Below are positions 24,366 through 31,720 of a stretch of 64,000 bases of DNA, in pieces (the first letter of the stretch is position 1; each line of letters begins with the position of its first letter). The notes beneath the pieces are model-generated. The model was not told the origin of the DNA. It did not search any database and worked only from the letters and a program-made list of their open reading frames with translations. Both the position numbers and the translations under genes were made by a program. Source of the stretch: Bradyrhizobium canariense (GTDB taxonomy: Bacteria; Pseudomonadota; Alphaproteobacteria; Rhizobiales; Xanthobacteraceae); NCBI RefSeq assembly GCF_019402665.1, contig NZ_VSST01000019.1, forward strand, positions 1-64,000, in the 5' to 3' direction.

Positions 24366-25215
24366 ACGGCTTGCCGCCGGTGACCGCCAGGGTCGCTCCC
24401 GATGTGTAGCTCGAGAGCGGATCGGCGAGCATGACATAGGCTGTCGCGAGTTCGGCCGGCTGGCCGGCCCGTTGCATCGGCACCTGCTTGCCGAAGTTCT
24501 TCACAGTGTCCTCCGCCATCGTCGACGGAATCAGCGGCGTCCAGATCGGACCCGGGGCGACCGCATTGACCCGAATGCCTTTGCTCGCCAGCATCTGGGC
24601 GAGCCCACCGGTGAAATTCTGAATGGCGCCCTTGGTCGTGGCATAGGCCAGCAAAGTCGGATTCGGCATGTCGGAGTTCACCGACGCGGTGTTGATGATC
24701 GCCGCTCCCGGGCGCATGTGGGGGACCGCAGCCTTGGTGAGATAGAACATGGCGTGGATATTGGTCTCGAACGTCCGCTGCCATTCCTCGTCGCTGATGT
24801 CAGCGATCTCCTTGAACGTGTCCTGATGCGCCGCGTTGTTGACGAGGATGTCTATTGCGCCGAACGCCTCGACGGTGCGCTGGATGATCGCGCGGCAATG
24901 ATCGGGATTGCGGATGTCGCCGGGGATCAGGACGACCTTGCGTCCTGCGCGCTCCACCAGCGTCTTGACCTCGGCGGCATCCTCGTCCTCGTTCAAATAG
25001 GCGATGACGATGTCGGCACCTTCCCGGGCATAGGCGATCGCGACCGCGCGGCCGATGCCACTGTCGCCTCCGGTGATAATTGCCTTCTTTCCGGTCAGGC
25101 GCCCGGCGCCCCTGTAACTTTCCTCGCCATGATCCGGTCGCGGGTTCATCGCGCGCGTCGAACCGGGCATCGATTGCTGCTGCGGCGGAAAAGGCGGCTT
25201 TGGATAGTCGGTCAT
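24358..25215 (-). CDS. SDR-family oxidoreductase (YhdG/YghA-like, stress-type)
   Basis: A 285-residue classical SDR with the N-terminal extension of the YghA/general-stress-protein-39 group (KPPFPPQQQSMPGST ... NPRPDHGEESYRGAGRL). Cofactor motif: IITGGDSGIGRAVAIAYARE (TGxxxGxG); LVNNAA (NNAG variant); catalytic Ser in NTASVNSD, YATTKGA gives YxxxK. Substrate unknown; relatives reduce sugars or aldehydes and are induced by osmotic and general stress. An EcfG-type promoter sits 28 bp upstream (25243-25267). Convergent with the DUF892 remnant. Confidence 0.88.
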   Translation of the reverse strand: MTDYPKPPFPPQQQSMPGSTRAMNPRPDHGEESYRGAGRLTGKKAIITGGDSGIGRAVAIAYAREGADIVIAYLNEDEDAAEVKTLVERAGRKVVLIPGDIRNPDHCRAIIQRTVEAFGAIDILVNNAAHQDTFKEIADISDEEWQRTFETNIHAMFYLTKAAVPHMRPGAAIINTASVNSDMPNPTLLAYATTKGAIQNFTGGLAQMLASKGIRVNAVAPGPIWTPLIPSTMAEDTVKNFGKQVPMQRAGQPAELATAYVMLADPLSSYTSGATLAVTGGKPFI

Positions 25216-25242
25216 GAAGCGGCTCCAGAGATTCACTGCGCT

Positions 25243-25267
25243 AACGGAAAGCTTTCGGAAGCGTTCC
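25243..25267 (-). promoter_or_regulatory. EcfG-type promoter of the SDR gene
   Basis: Minus strand GGAAC (25267-25263), 17 bp, GTT (25245-25243), with C immediately before GTT: GGAAC-N16-CGTT, the alphaproteobacterial general stress sigma consensus. It lies between treZ's stop and the SDR start. Confidence 0.75.
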
Positions 25268-25278
25268 TCGCTGTTCCA

Positions 25279-27090
25279 TCACGCCTCGTGGCCAAGCCTT
25301 ACGATGATGTCGCTCCGCAACAGGGCTGGCGCGTCGGCGGCGCCCAATCGCCATAGGCTCTCGCCCGCAACCAGCGCCGGCATGGGCAGTTCGCCGTCCG
25401 CGAAATTGGCGACGATCTGCAAGATGTCTCCGTTCGCCCTCCGCCAACGGGCATCCAGGCCGCCCTTACGCTGGTTCTCCCCCAGCAACTTGCAATGAGC
25501 CGAAAGGAAACCCCGTTTGATCAGCGGAACGATCTTCTCGCGCCGTATCTTCAGCAATCGGGATGTTAGGCTGCGAAACCTGGCGCTGGCGGGAGAGCGG
25601 TCGATGCCGGTCCAGTCGAGCTTCGATGCCGCGAAGGTTTTTTCATCGCACGGATCCGGAATCCTGGCGCGTATGTCGGGCGTCGAGAACGCCTTGAAGT
25701 GCGCGAACTCCTTACGCCGCCCTTCCCGCGTCAGCTCGGCAGCTTCGCCGGACCAGTCTGCGAAAAACAGGAACGGTGTCTCGGCCGCGGCTTCCTCACC
25801 CATGAACAACATCGGAATGTGCGGATTCAAGAGAACCAGCGCCATGGCCTGATCCAGTTTCTCCGGACCGACCAGCGCGGAAAGCCGCTCCCCGAGCGCG
25901 CGATTGCCGATCTGGTCGTGGTTCTGGGCGAAGAAGATGGTGGCCTCAGGCGGCAGATGCGCGCTCGGCTCGCCGCGCGGTTCGTCATGCAGCGGAAAGA
26001 CTTCGCCCTGATAGGCAAAGCCCTCGGTGAGCGCTCGCGCGAGATGTTCAAGCGGCCTGTCTGCGAAGGCGCGATAGTAGCCTTCGTCCTCACCCGTCAA
26101 GAGGACATGGAGCGCGTTGTGAAAATCATCGCCCCATTGCGCGTCATAGAGCCGGGTTCGCCCTTGAGCACGGTCGAGCAGGCGGGCCTGATTGGCCTCG
26201 TTCTCCAGCATCAGATGCACGCGTCGGCCCGGCAGCTGACTGCGAACCGTCTCGGCAAGCTCGATCAGGAAATGGCGGTCGGAATCGTCCTTGAGCGCGT
26301 GAACCGCATCGAGCCGCAAGCCGTCGAACCCGTAGTCGCGCAGCCACATCAACGCGTTCTCGATCAGGAACTCGCGCACGAACGCGCCGTCGTGTCCCTC
26401 GAGGTTGACGGCAGGGCCCCAGCCGGTGCTATGGCGCGTGATGAAGAAGCTTTCCGCATAGAGGTGCAGATAGTTCAGCTGCGGCCCGAAATGGTTATAG
26501 ACCACATCGAGGTAGACCAATATGTCGAGGGCATGCGCCGCGCGTAGCAGCCGCTTGAGGTCTTCCGGCCTGCCGTAGCGTGCATTTGGCGCATTCAGCA
26601 GCACGCCGTCATAGCCCCAATTGTGCCGGCCGGGGACGTCATTGAGCGGCATCAGCTCGATTGCGGTGATGCCGAGATCGCGCAGATAGGGCAACTTCTT
26701 CTCGACGCCGGCATAGGTGCCTTCCTCACTGAAGGTGCCGACATGCAACTCGTAGATCACGGCCTCCGCCCAGGGGCGGCCGGGATAGAGCACCGAGTCC
26801 CGGAACGTCGCGGTGTCGATCACCTCGCTCGGCGCCCCGACGTCGTCTGGCTGGAAGAACGAGGCGGGATCGGGAACGACCAGGTCTTCGTTGATCCTGA
26901 ACTGATAGCGCGTGCCGACATGTGCGGTGGGACTCAACGACTGGTACCAGCCATCATGGTCGCGCGTCATCCGGAGTGGCGGCCGGCCGGCTTCGAGCAA
27001 TTCGACCGATTGCGCCGTCGGCGCCCAGAGATTGAAGCAGACCCCGTGATCGAGGCATCGAGGGCCGTGGTGTCGCGCTTGCCCGGCCAT
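25279..27090 (-). CDS. treZ: Malto-oligosyltrehalose trehalohydrolase
   Basis: A 603-residue GH13 enzyme that releases trehalose from maltooligosyl-trehalose, the second step of the TreY-TreZ route. An N-terminal CBM48 domain (VCFNLWAPTAQSVELL) precedes the barrel. GH13 motifs: LVYLDVVYNHFGPQLNYL (region I), GFDGLRLDAVHALKD (nucleophile Asp), HLMLENEAN (acid Glu), FFAQNHDQIGNRALG (third Asp; HDQIGNR is a TreZ hallmark). TreY is not in the window. The start at 27090 was chosen since upstream codons do not look coding. GlgX is divergent nearby; together they point to glycogen-derived trehalose as a stress solute. Confidence 0.92.
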   Translation of the reverse strand: MAGQARHHGPRCLDHGVCFNLWAPTAQSVELLEAGRPPLRMTRDHDGWYQSLSPTAHVGTRYQFRINEDLVVPDPASFFQPDDVGAPSEVIDTATFRDSVLYPGRPWAEAVIYELHVGTFSEEGTYAGVEKKLPYLRDLGITAIELMPLNDVPGRHNWGYDGVLLNAPNARYGRPEDLKRLLRAAHALDILVYLDVVYNHFGPQLNYLHLYAESFFITRHSTGWGPAVNLEGHDGAFVREFLIENALMWLRDYGFDGLRLDAVHALKDDSDRHFLIELAETVRSQLPGRRVHLMLENEANQARLLDRAQGRTRLYDAQWGDDFHNALHVLLTGEDEGYYRAFADRPLEHLARALTEGFAYQGEVFPLHDEPRGEPSAHLPPEATIFFAQNHDQIGNRALGERLSALVGPEKLDQAMALVLLNPHIPMLFMGEEAAAETPFLFFADWSGEAAELTREGRRKEFAHFKAFSTPDIRARIPDPCDEKTFAASKLDWTGIDRSPASARFRSLTSRLLKIRREKIVPLIKRGFLSAHCKLLGENQRKGGLDARWRRANGDILQIVANFADGELPMPALVAGESLWRLGAADAPALLRSDIIVRLGHEA

Positions 27091-27315
27091 TCCCAATCTG
27101 TGACTCAAACCTGGTCGCCTTTGCGTGGCTGGAAGTAACAGCACGCTTCGCGAGGCTCGATTTTGCGATCGCTTGAGCATGCTCTGGACGGGAGAAGCCG
27201 AGATGGAGGCATTCGTTCCTCAGGCCGGCACCACACTGATGCGCCGTGCGCGTTGTGTGCACTTTTGGGCCGAGGTGCGGCGACGATGGTTGGGGAAGAT
27301 CACTGTTGCAAACAG

Positions 27316-27341
27316 GGAACGGAATCGCCTCGGCGACGGTT
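27316..27341 (+). promoter_or_regulatory. EcfG-type promoter of DUF3606-glgX
   Basis: GGAAC (27316-27320), 18 bp, GTT (27339-27341). The spacing is one longer than the best consensus and the base before GTT is G. It lies 26 bp before the DUF3606 start. Confidence 0.5.
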
Positions 27342-27366
27342 GCAATTCTACACGGGAGTTTTCGCC

Positions 27367-27648
27367 ATGCGCCGCTCGAAGCCACAGCCGATCCGCAACA
27401 AGCTCGACCTGACCGACCGTACTCAAGTCCGCCTCGTCAGAAAGCGTCTCGGACTGTCCGATGCGGAGCTGACCAGCATCGTCGAGCGGACCGGCAACTC
27501 GATTGCGGCTATCAGCAAGGAGGCGGCGCTGCAAAGGGCAACCACGCTGCCCAAGCCGGACGATGTGCCTCCTGCCGCCGTGATCGCTTCGGCGACCGTC
27601 GGCGAGCAGGCGACGACGGAAGTGACGGCGATCCCACCAAATTCTTGA
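27367..27648 (+). CDS. DUF3606 protein
   Basis: A 93-residue protein whose central part, KLDLTDRTQVRLVRKRLG then LSDAELTSIVERTGNSIAAI, is the DUF3606 helix-loop-helix domain, found in stress-related small proteins. The rest is an Ala/Pro/Thr-rich tail. GGGAG lies 9 bases before the ATG. glgX follows after 19 bp, so both probably share the promoter at 27316. Confidence 0.75.
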   Translation: MRRSKPQPIRNKLDLTDRTQVRLVRKRLGLSDAELTSIVERTGNSIAAISKEAALQRATTLPKPDDVPPAAVIASATVGEQATTEVTAIPPNS

Positions 27649-27667
27649 TCGACTTTTCGGGGCACCG

Positions 27668-29905
27668 ATGGATCAAACAGTACATCCAGACGACGCCCTG
27701 ACGCGGGCGGCCTCGAGCCTGCGCCGCTCCCGCGTCAGCGAGGGCAAGCCGTTTCCGCTCGGCGCCACCTGGGACGGGCTCGGCGTCAATTTCGCGCTGT
27801 TTTCGGCCCATGCCACCAAGGTCGAACTCTGCCTGTTCGACGACGACGGCGAGACCGAACTGGAGCGGATCGAACTCCCGGAATATACCGACGAAGTCTG
27901 GCATGGCTATTTGCCCGCGGCCCGTCCCGGCACCATCTATGGCTATCGTGTTCACGGCCCCTACGAACCCGACGCGGGACACCGCTTCAATCCCAACAAG
28001 CTCGTGCTCGATCCTTACGCCAAGCAGCTGGTCGGCCGGTTGCGCTGGGGACCGGAGCTGTTCGGCTACCAGCTCGACCATGCCGACAAGGATCTCTCCT
28101 ACGACGAACGCGACAGCGCGCCCTTGATGCAGAAATGCCGCGTCATCGACCCGGCCTTCACCTGGGGCGCCGCGCGCAAGCCGGAAGTGCCATGGGAGCG
28201 GACGATCGTCTACGAGATGCACGTCAAGGGTTTTACCCAGCTGCATCCGCTGGTGCCCGACGCAGACCGCGGCACGTTCTCCGGCCTCGCGCATTCGGAG
28301 GTCCCGGCCTATCTGCGATCGCTCGGCATCACCAGTGCAGAATTGCTGCCGATCCATGCCTTCGTCGACGACAGCTATTTGGTTGAGAAAGGCCTGCGCA
28401 ATTACTGGGGCTACAACTCCCTCGCCTTCTTCGCGCCGGAGCCACGTTACCTCAAGACGCCGTTCGCGAACGAATTCAAAGCCATGGTCAACCAGTTCCA
28501 CGCCCATGGCATCGAGGTCATCCTCGACGTCGTCTACAATCACACCGCTGAAGGAAACGAGCTCGGCCCGACCCTGTCCTTCAAGGGCATCGACAACGCT
28601 AGCTATTACCGCCTGCTGCCGGACCAGCAGCGCTACTACATCAACGATACCGGTACAGGGAATACTGTGAACCTGTCGCACCCGCGTGTGCTGCAACTCG
28701 TCGCGGATTCCCTGCGCTATTGGGCGACCGAGATGAGGATCGACGGCTTCCGTTTCGACCTCGCCACCATCCTGGCACGGGAGCCCTACGGGTTCGACGA
28801 AGGCGGCGGCTTTCTCGATGCCTGCCGCCAGGACCCCGTGCTCTCCAGCGTCAAGCTGATCGCCGAGCCTTGGGACATCGGTCCGGGTGGCTATCAGGTC
28901 GGCCAGTTTCCGCCGGGATGGGCGGAGTGGAACGACAAGTTCAGGGACACGGTGCGCGCCTTCTGGAAGGGCGACGAGGGATCGATCGCGGACTTCGCCA
29001 AGCGCGTGTCCGGATCCGGCGATCTCTTCAACAAGCGCGGCCGCCGGCCGTGGGCCAGCGTCAACTTCGTCACCGCACATGATGGTTTCAATCTCAACGA
29101 TCTCGTCTCGTACAACGACAAGCACAATGAAGCCAATGGCGAGGACAATCGCGACGGCCACAGCAACAATCACTTCTGGAACTGCGGCGCCGAGGGACCG
29201 ACGGACGATCCGGACATCATTGCGCTGCGCGAGCGCCAGAAGCGCAATCTGCTGGCAACCATGCTGTTGTCGCACGGCACGCCCATGCTGCTTGCCGGTG
29301 ACGAATTCGGACACACCCAGCACGGCAACAACAACGCGTACGCCCAGGACAACGAGACCACATGGCTCGACTGGATGGGCATCACCGCGAACGGCCGCAG
29401 CCTGCGCGAATTCACCCGAAAGCTGATCGCCACGCGCAAGGCATTTCCGATTCTCTACCGCAGCCGCTTCCTGGTCGGCTCCCACAACGAGGAGCTGGAC
29501 GTGAAGGACGTGACGTGGCTCGCGCCGTCCGGAGAGGAAATGACGACGGAGCAGTGGCAGGACGGCAACGCCAAATGTTTCGCTTTGCTGCTCGACGGCC
29601 GCGCCCAGGAGACCGGCATCAAGCGCCGCGGCTCGGACGCAACCATGCTGCTGATCTACAATGCTCATCACGACGTCGTCCATTTCACCCTGCCCGCCGT
29701 CGCCGAGGGACGCAGCTGGGTCGGGTTGATCGACACCAATCAACCGGAGGGGCAGATGCCCGCGTTCGACTTCGGGCATGTTTATGTGATGACCGGGCGA
29801 TCCCTCGTGGTGTTCGGTCTCGCCACCGAGAGCATCGCCACCCGCCGCCTGCGCCAGGGCCTGGGAGCGCTGCTCGACGTCGTGGAGGCGCCGCTGCCGG
29901 GATAG
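27668..29905 (+). CDS. glgX: Glycogen debranching enzyme (GlgX/TreX)
   Basis: A 745-residue GH13 isoamylase-type enzyme that cuts alpha-1,6 branches of glycogen. CBM48 at the start (GKPFPLGATWDGLGVNFALF), then GH13 motifs: VILDVVYNHTAEGN (region I), MRIDGFRFDLATIL (nucleophile Asp), SVKLIAEPWDIGPGGYQVGQ (acid Glu; characteristic GlgX EPWDxGPGGY), VTAHDGFNLNDLVSY (third Asp; family-specific HDGFTL-like). It is downstream of the DUF3606 gene and divergent from treZ. Linear dextrins from GlgX are the substrate of TreY/TreZ, so the pair fits a glycogen-to-trehalose route. Confidence 0.94.
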   Translation: MDQTVHPDDALTRAASSLRRSRVSEGKPFPLGATWDGLGVNFALFSAHATKVELCLFDDDGETELERIELPEYTDEVWHGYLPAARPGTIYGYRVHGPYEPDAGHRFNPNKLVLDPYAKQLVGRLRWGPELFGYQLDHADKDLSYDERDSAPLMQKCRVIDPAFTWGAARKPEVPWERTIVYEMHVKGFTQLHPLVPDADRGTFSGLAHSEVPAYLRSLGITSAELLPIHAFVDDSYLVEKGLRNYWGYNSLAFFAPEPRYLKTPFANEFKAMVNQFHAHGIEVILDVVYNHTAEGNELGPTLSFKGIDNASYYRLLPDQQRYYINDTGTGNTVNLSHPRVLQLVADSLRYWATEMRIDGFRFDLATILAREPYGFDEGGGFLDACRQDPVLSSVKLIAEPWDIGPGGYQVGQFPPGWAEWNDKFRDTVRAFWKGDEGSIADFAKRVSGSGDLFNKRGRRPWASVNFVTAHDGFNLNDLVSYNDKHNEANGEDNRDGHSNNHFWNCGAEGPTDDPDIIALRERQKRNLLATMLLSHGTPMLLAGDEFGHTQHGNNNAYAQDNETTWLDWMGITANGRSLREFTRKLIATRKAFPILYRSRFLVGSHNEELDVKDVTWLAPSGEEMTTEQWQDGNAKCFALLLDGRAQETGIKRRGSDATMLLIYNAHHDVVHFTLPAVAEGRSWVGLIDTNQPEGQMPAFDFGHVYVMTGRSLVVFGLATESIATRRLRQGLGALLDVVEAPLPG

Positions 29906-29950
29906 TCGCCACGATCAGGCGAGCCGATGCTTTCGAGTTGATGACAATAG

Positions 29951-29975
29951 GGAACGCACGCAGGTCACCGGCGTT
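29951..29975 (+). promoter_or_regulatory. EcfG-type promoter of the secreted peptide gene
   Basis: GGAAC (29951-29955), 17 bp, GTT (29973-29975) with C before GTT, i.e. GGAAC-N16-CGTT. It is 34 bp before the start at 30010. Confidence 0.75.
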
Positions 29976-30009
29976 CGAGTAGATGGGGCATCAGTCGGAG
30001 AACACCGAG

Positions 30010-30303
30010 ATGAAGTTCACAGGTGCCGTTATCCTCGCCGCTCTTGCGCTGCCTGGTGCAGCTTGGGCGCAGGCCAGCAAGCCTGACGTTTCGTCCGCGC
30101 CGAGCGCGCAGAATTCGGGTGCCGGCATTGCCGGACAGCCCGGCAACAAGAACGGTCCGGCCGCCAAGCCCGGTGAAACCGTCGGATCAAGTTCGACAAA
30201 CTCCACCGGCAACACCGCCGTGCAATCGCAGGACCCGGCGCATATTCAGGGCGCACCGGGCAACAAGAGCGGGCCGCCCGCCAAGCGTCCGGACCAACGC
30301 TGA
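30010..30303 (+). CDS. Small secreted protein with a repeated PGNK motif
   Basis: A 97-residue protein. Signal peptide KFTGAVILAALALPGAAWAQ (cleavage after AWA). The mature part is low-complexity, Gly/Pro/Ser/Asn-rich, with two copies of a motif: QPGNKNGPAAKPG and APGNKSGPPAKRP. Short periplasmic or envelope proteins of this kind are common in Bradyrhizobium and probably disordered; function unknown. It follows an EcfG-type promoter and ends in a strong terminator, so it is a single-gene stress-regulated unit. Confidence 0.75.
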   Translation: MKFTGAVILAALALPGAAWAQASKPDVSSAPSAQNSGAGIAGQPGNKNGPAAKPGETVGSSSTNSTGNTAVQSQDPAHIQGAPGNKSGPPAKRPDQR

Positions 30304-30337
30304 GCGAGTACGTCCACAATCCTGCCGATCGTCTTTG

Positions 30338-30368
30338 AACGACCTGCGCCTGATCGGCGCAGGTCGTT
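30338..30368 (+). terminator. Rho-independent terminator
   Basis: A perfect 13-bp stem AACGACCTGCGCC / GGCGCAGGTCGTT with a five-base loop, 34 bp after the secreted peptide gene. The T run is short (TT, then TTC). Confidence 0.7.
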
Positions 30369-30374
30369 TCGCTA

Positions 30375-30399
30375 GGAACGAACACTGAAGCCGCCCGTT
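30375..30399 (+). promoter_or_regulatory. EcfG-type promoter of the Mn-catalase/DUF892 gene
   Basis: GGAAC (30375-30379), 17 bp, GTT (30397-30399) with C before GTT: exact GGAAC-N16-CGTT. It lies 46 bp before the ATG at 30446 and 7 bp after the preceding terminator. Confidence 0.8.
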
Positions 30400-30445
30400 C
30401 GGAAGACATCTTCTTTTCCTGCCCTCCCAATCCGAGAGTCCCGCC

Positions 30446-31717
30446 ATGTATCATCACGTCAAGAAGCTGATGTTCACCGTTCGCGTCGACGAGCCGGATC
30501 CGCGCTTCGGCAACATGCTGCTGGAGCAGTTCGGCGGCGCCAATGGCGAGCTCGCCGCCGCGATGCAGTACTCGATCCAGGGATTGAACTGTGAGGATCC
30601 CGATCGTAAGGACCTGCTGATGGACATCGGCACCGAGGAGCTCAGTCATCTGGAAGTGGTGGGCACGCTGGCGCGGATGCATCTCAAGCCCTCGAAGTTC
30701 GACCGCCAGGCGGCCGAAGCCGATCCCCTCATCGCCATCGCGGGCGGCGGCGGAGTCAATCTGTTCAACTCGCAGGGCAATGCCTGGACCGCCGACTATC
30801 TGAAGATCACCGGCGAGCTCGACGTCGATCTGCGCAGCAACATCGCCGCAGAGGCGCGGGCCAAGATCGTCTATGAGCGGCTGATCAATTTCTGCGACGA
30901 CGCCGGCAGCAAGGACGCGCTGCAGTTCCTGATGACCCGCGAGATCACGCACATGAAGGCGTTCGCGCTGGCGCTCGAGAGCATGGGCAAGCCGGCCTTC
31001 AGCATCGGCCGCATCGCCCCGACGCCCGGCCTTGTCGACCAGTTCTTCAACGATTCCACCGGCGCCGGCGACCATGGCGAGATCGACACGCGCGGCCCCT
31101 GGAACGAGGGCGGCGACTGGGTCTTCACGGAGTCGCCGGCGATCCAGGCGGGCGAACCGGGTCCGGCCTCGGCCATCGTCACCGAGAGCTCGCCGCCGGC
31201 CGACGAAGCGGGTCTCGGCGATCTGCTCATCAACGAGCTGCGCGATATCTTGCATGCCGAGAAGCAATTGACCAAGGCGCTTCCCAAGATGGCGGAGGCC
31301 GCCCGCTTCGACCAGTTGCGCGAGCTGTTCGAGCAGCACTTGGCGGAGACCGAAGCACAGGTCGAGCGCATCAACGAATGCTTCGAGATGCTCGGCAAAT
31401 CCGCCCGCGCCAAGCCCTGCAAAGGCATGATGGGCCTCGTCGAGGAGGGCCAGGAGATCATGGCCGAGGGTGAGGACAAGGAGGACGCGGCGGCCGACCT
31501 CGCGCTGATCGGCGCGGCGCAACGCGTCGAGCACTACGAGATCGCAGGCTATACCACGGCGCGCAACCTCGCCCAGCAGCTTCGCCACAGCGCCGTTGTC
31601 GCCCTGCTGTCGAAATCACTCGCGGAGGAGGAGAACGCGGATCAGCTCCTCAACCAGGTGGCCCGCTCGCTGATGTCGGTGGCGAAAATGCCCGCGGCAG
31701 TCGAGCAGACCGAATGA
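30446..31717 (+). CDS. Manganese catalase fused to a DUF892 (YciE-like) domain
   Basis: A 423-residue protein in two ferritin-like domains. Residues 1-240 match non-haem (dimanganese) catalase, which splits H2O2: E at GGANGELAAAMQYSIQG, EELSHLEVVGTLARM (E-x2-H), ARAKIVYERLINFCDD (E) and REITHMKAFALALESMGK (E-x2-H) are the metal ligands. Residues about 255-415 are a complete DUF892 domain, also ferritin-like: LLINELRDILHAEKQLTKAL (ExxxA...), FEQHLAETEAQVERI and EHYEIAGYTTARNLAQ. A plain Mn-catalase is about 280-300 residues, so the tail is extra. Probable role is peroxide defence in stationary or dried cells. It has an exact EcfG-type promoter. An independent DUF892 gene nearby is truncated. 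Confidence 0.9.
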   Translation: MYHHVKKLMFTVRVDEPDPRFGNMLLEQFGGANGELAAAMQYSIQGLNCEDPDRKDLLMDIGTEELSHLEVVGTLARMHLKPSKFDRQAAEADPLIAIAGGGGVNLFNSQGNAWTADYLKITGELDVDLRSNIAAEARAKIVYERLINFCDDAGSKDALQFLMTREITHMKAFALALESMGKPAFSIGRIAPTPGLVDQFFNDSTGAGDHGEIDTRGPWNEGGDWVFTESPAIQAGEPGPASAIVTESSPPADEAGLGDLLINELRDILHAEKQLTKALPKMAEAARFDQLRELFEQHLAETEAQVERINECFEMLGKSARAKPCKGMMGLVEEGQEIMAEGEDKEDAAADLALIGAAQRVEHYEIAGYTTARNLAQQLRHSAVVALLSKSLAEEENADQLLNQVARSLMSVAKMPAAVEQTE

Positions 31718-31720
31718 TCC

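Noticed and set aside
27100..27220. A possible EcfG-type promoter of treZ (GGAAC at 27219-27215)
   Set aside because: The second element reads CTT rather than GTT at the right spacing, so it does not meet the consensus.
27512..29779. A 755-codon minus-strand open frame opposite glgX
   Set aside because: GlgX on the plus strand has all GH13 motifs; the antisense frame has none.
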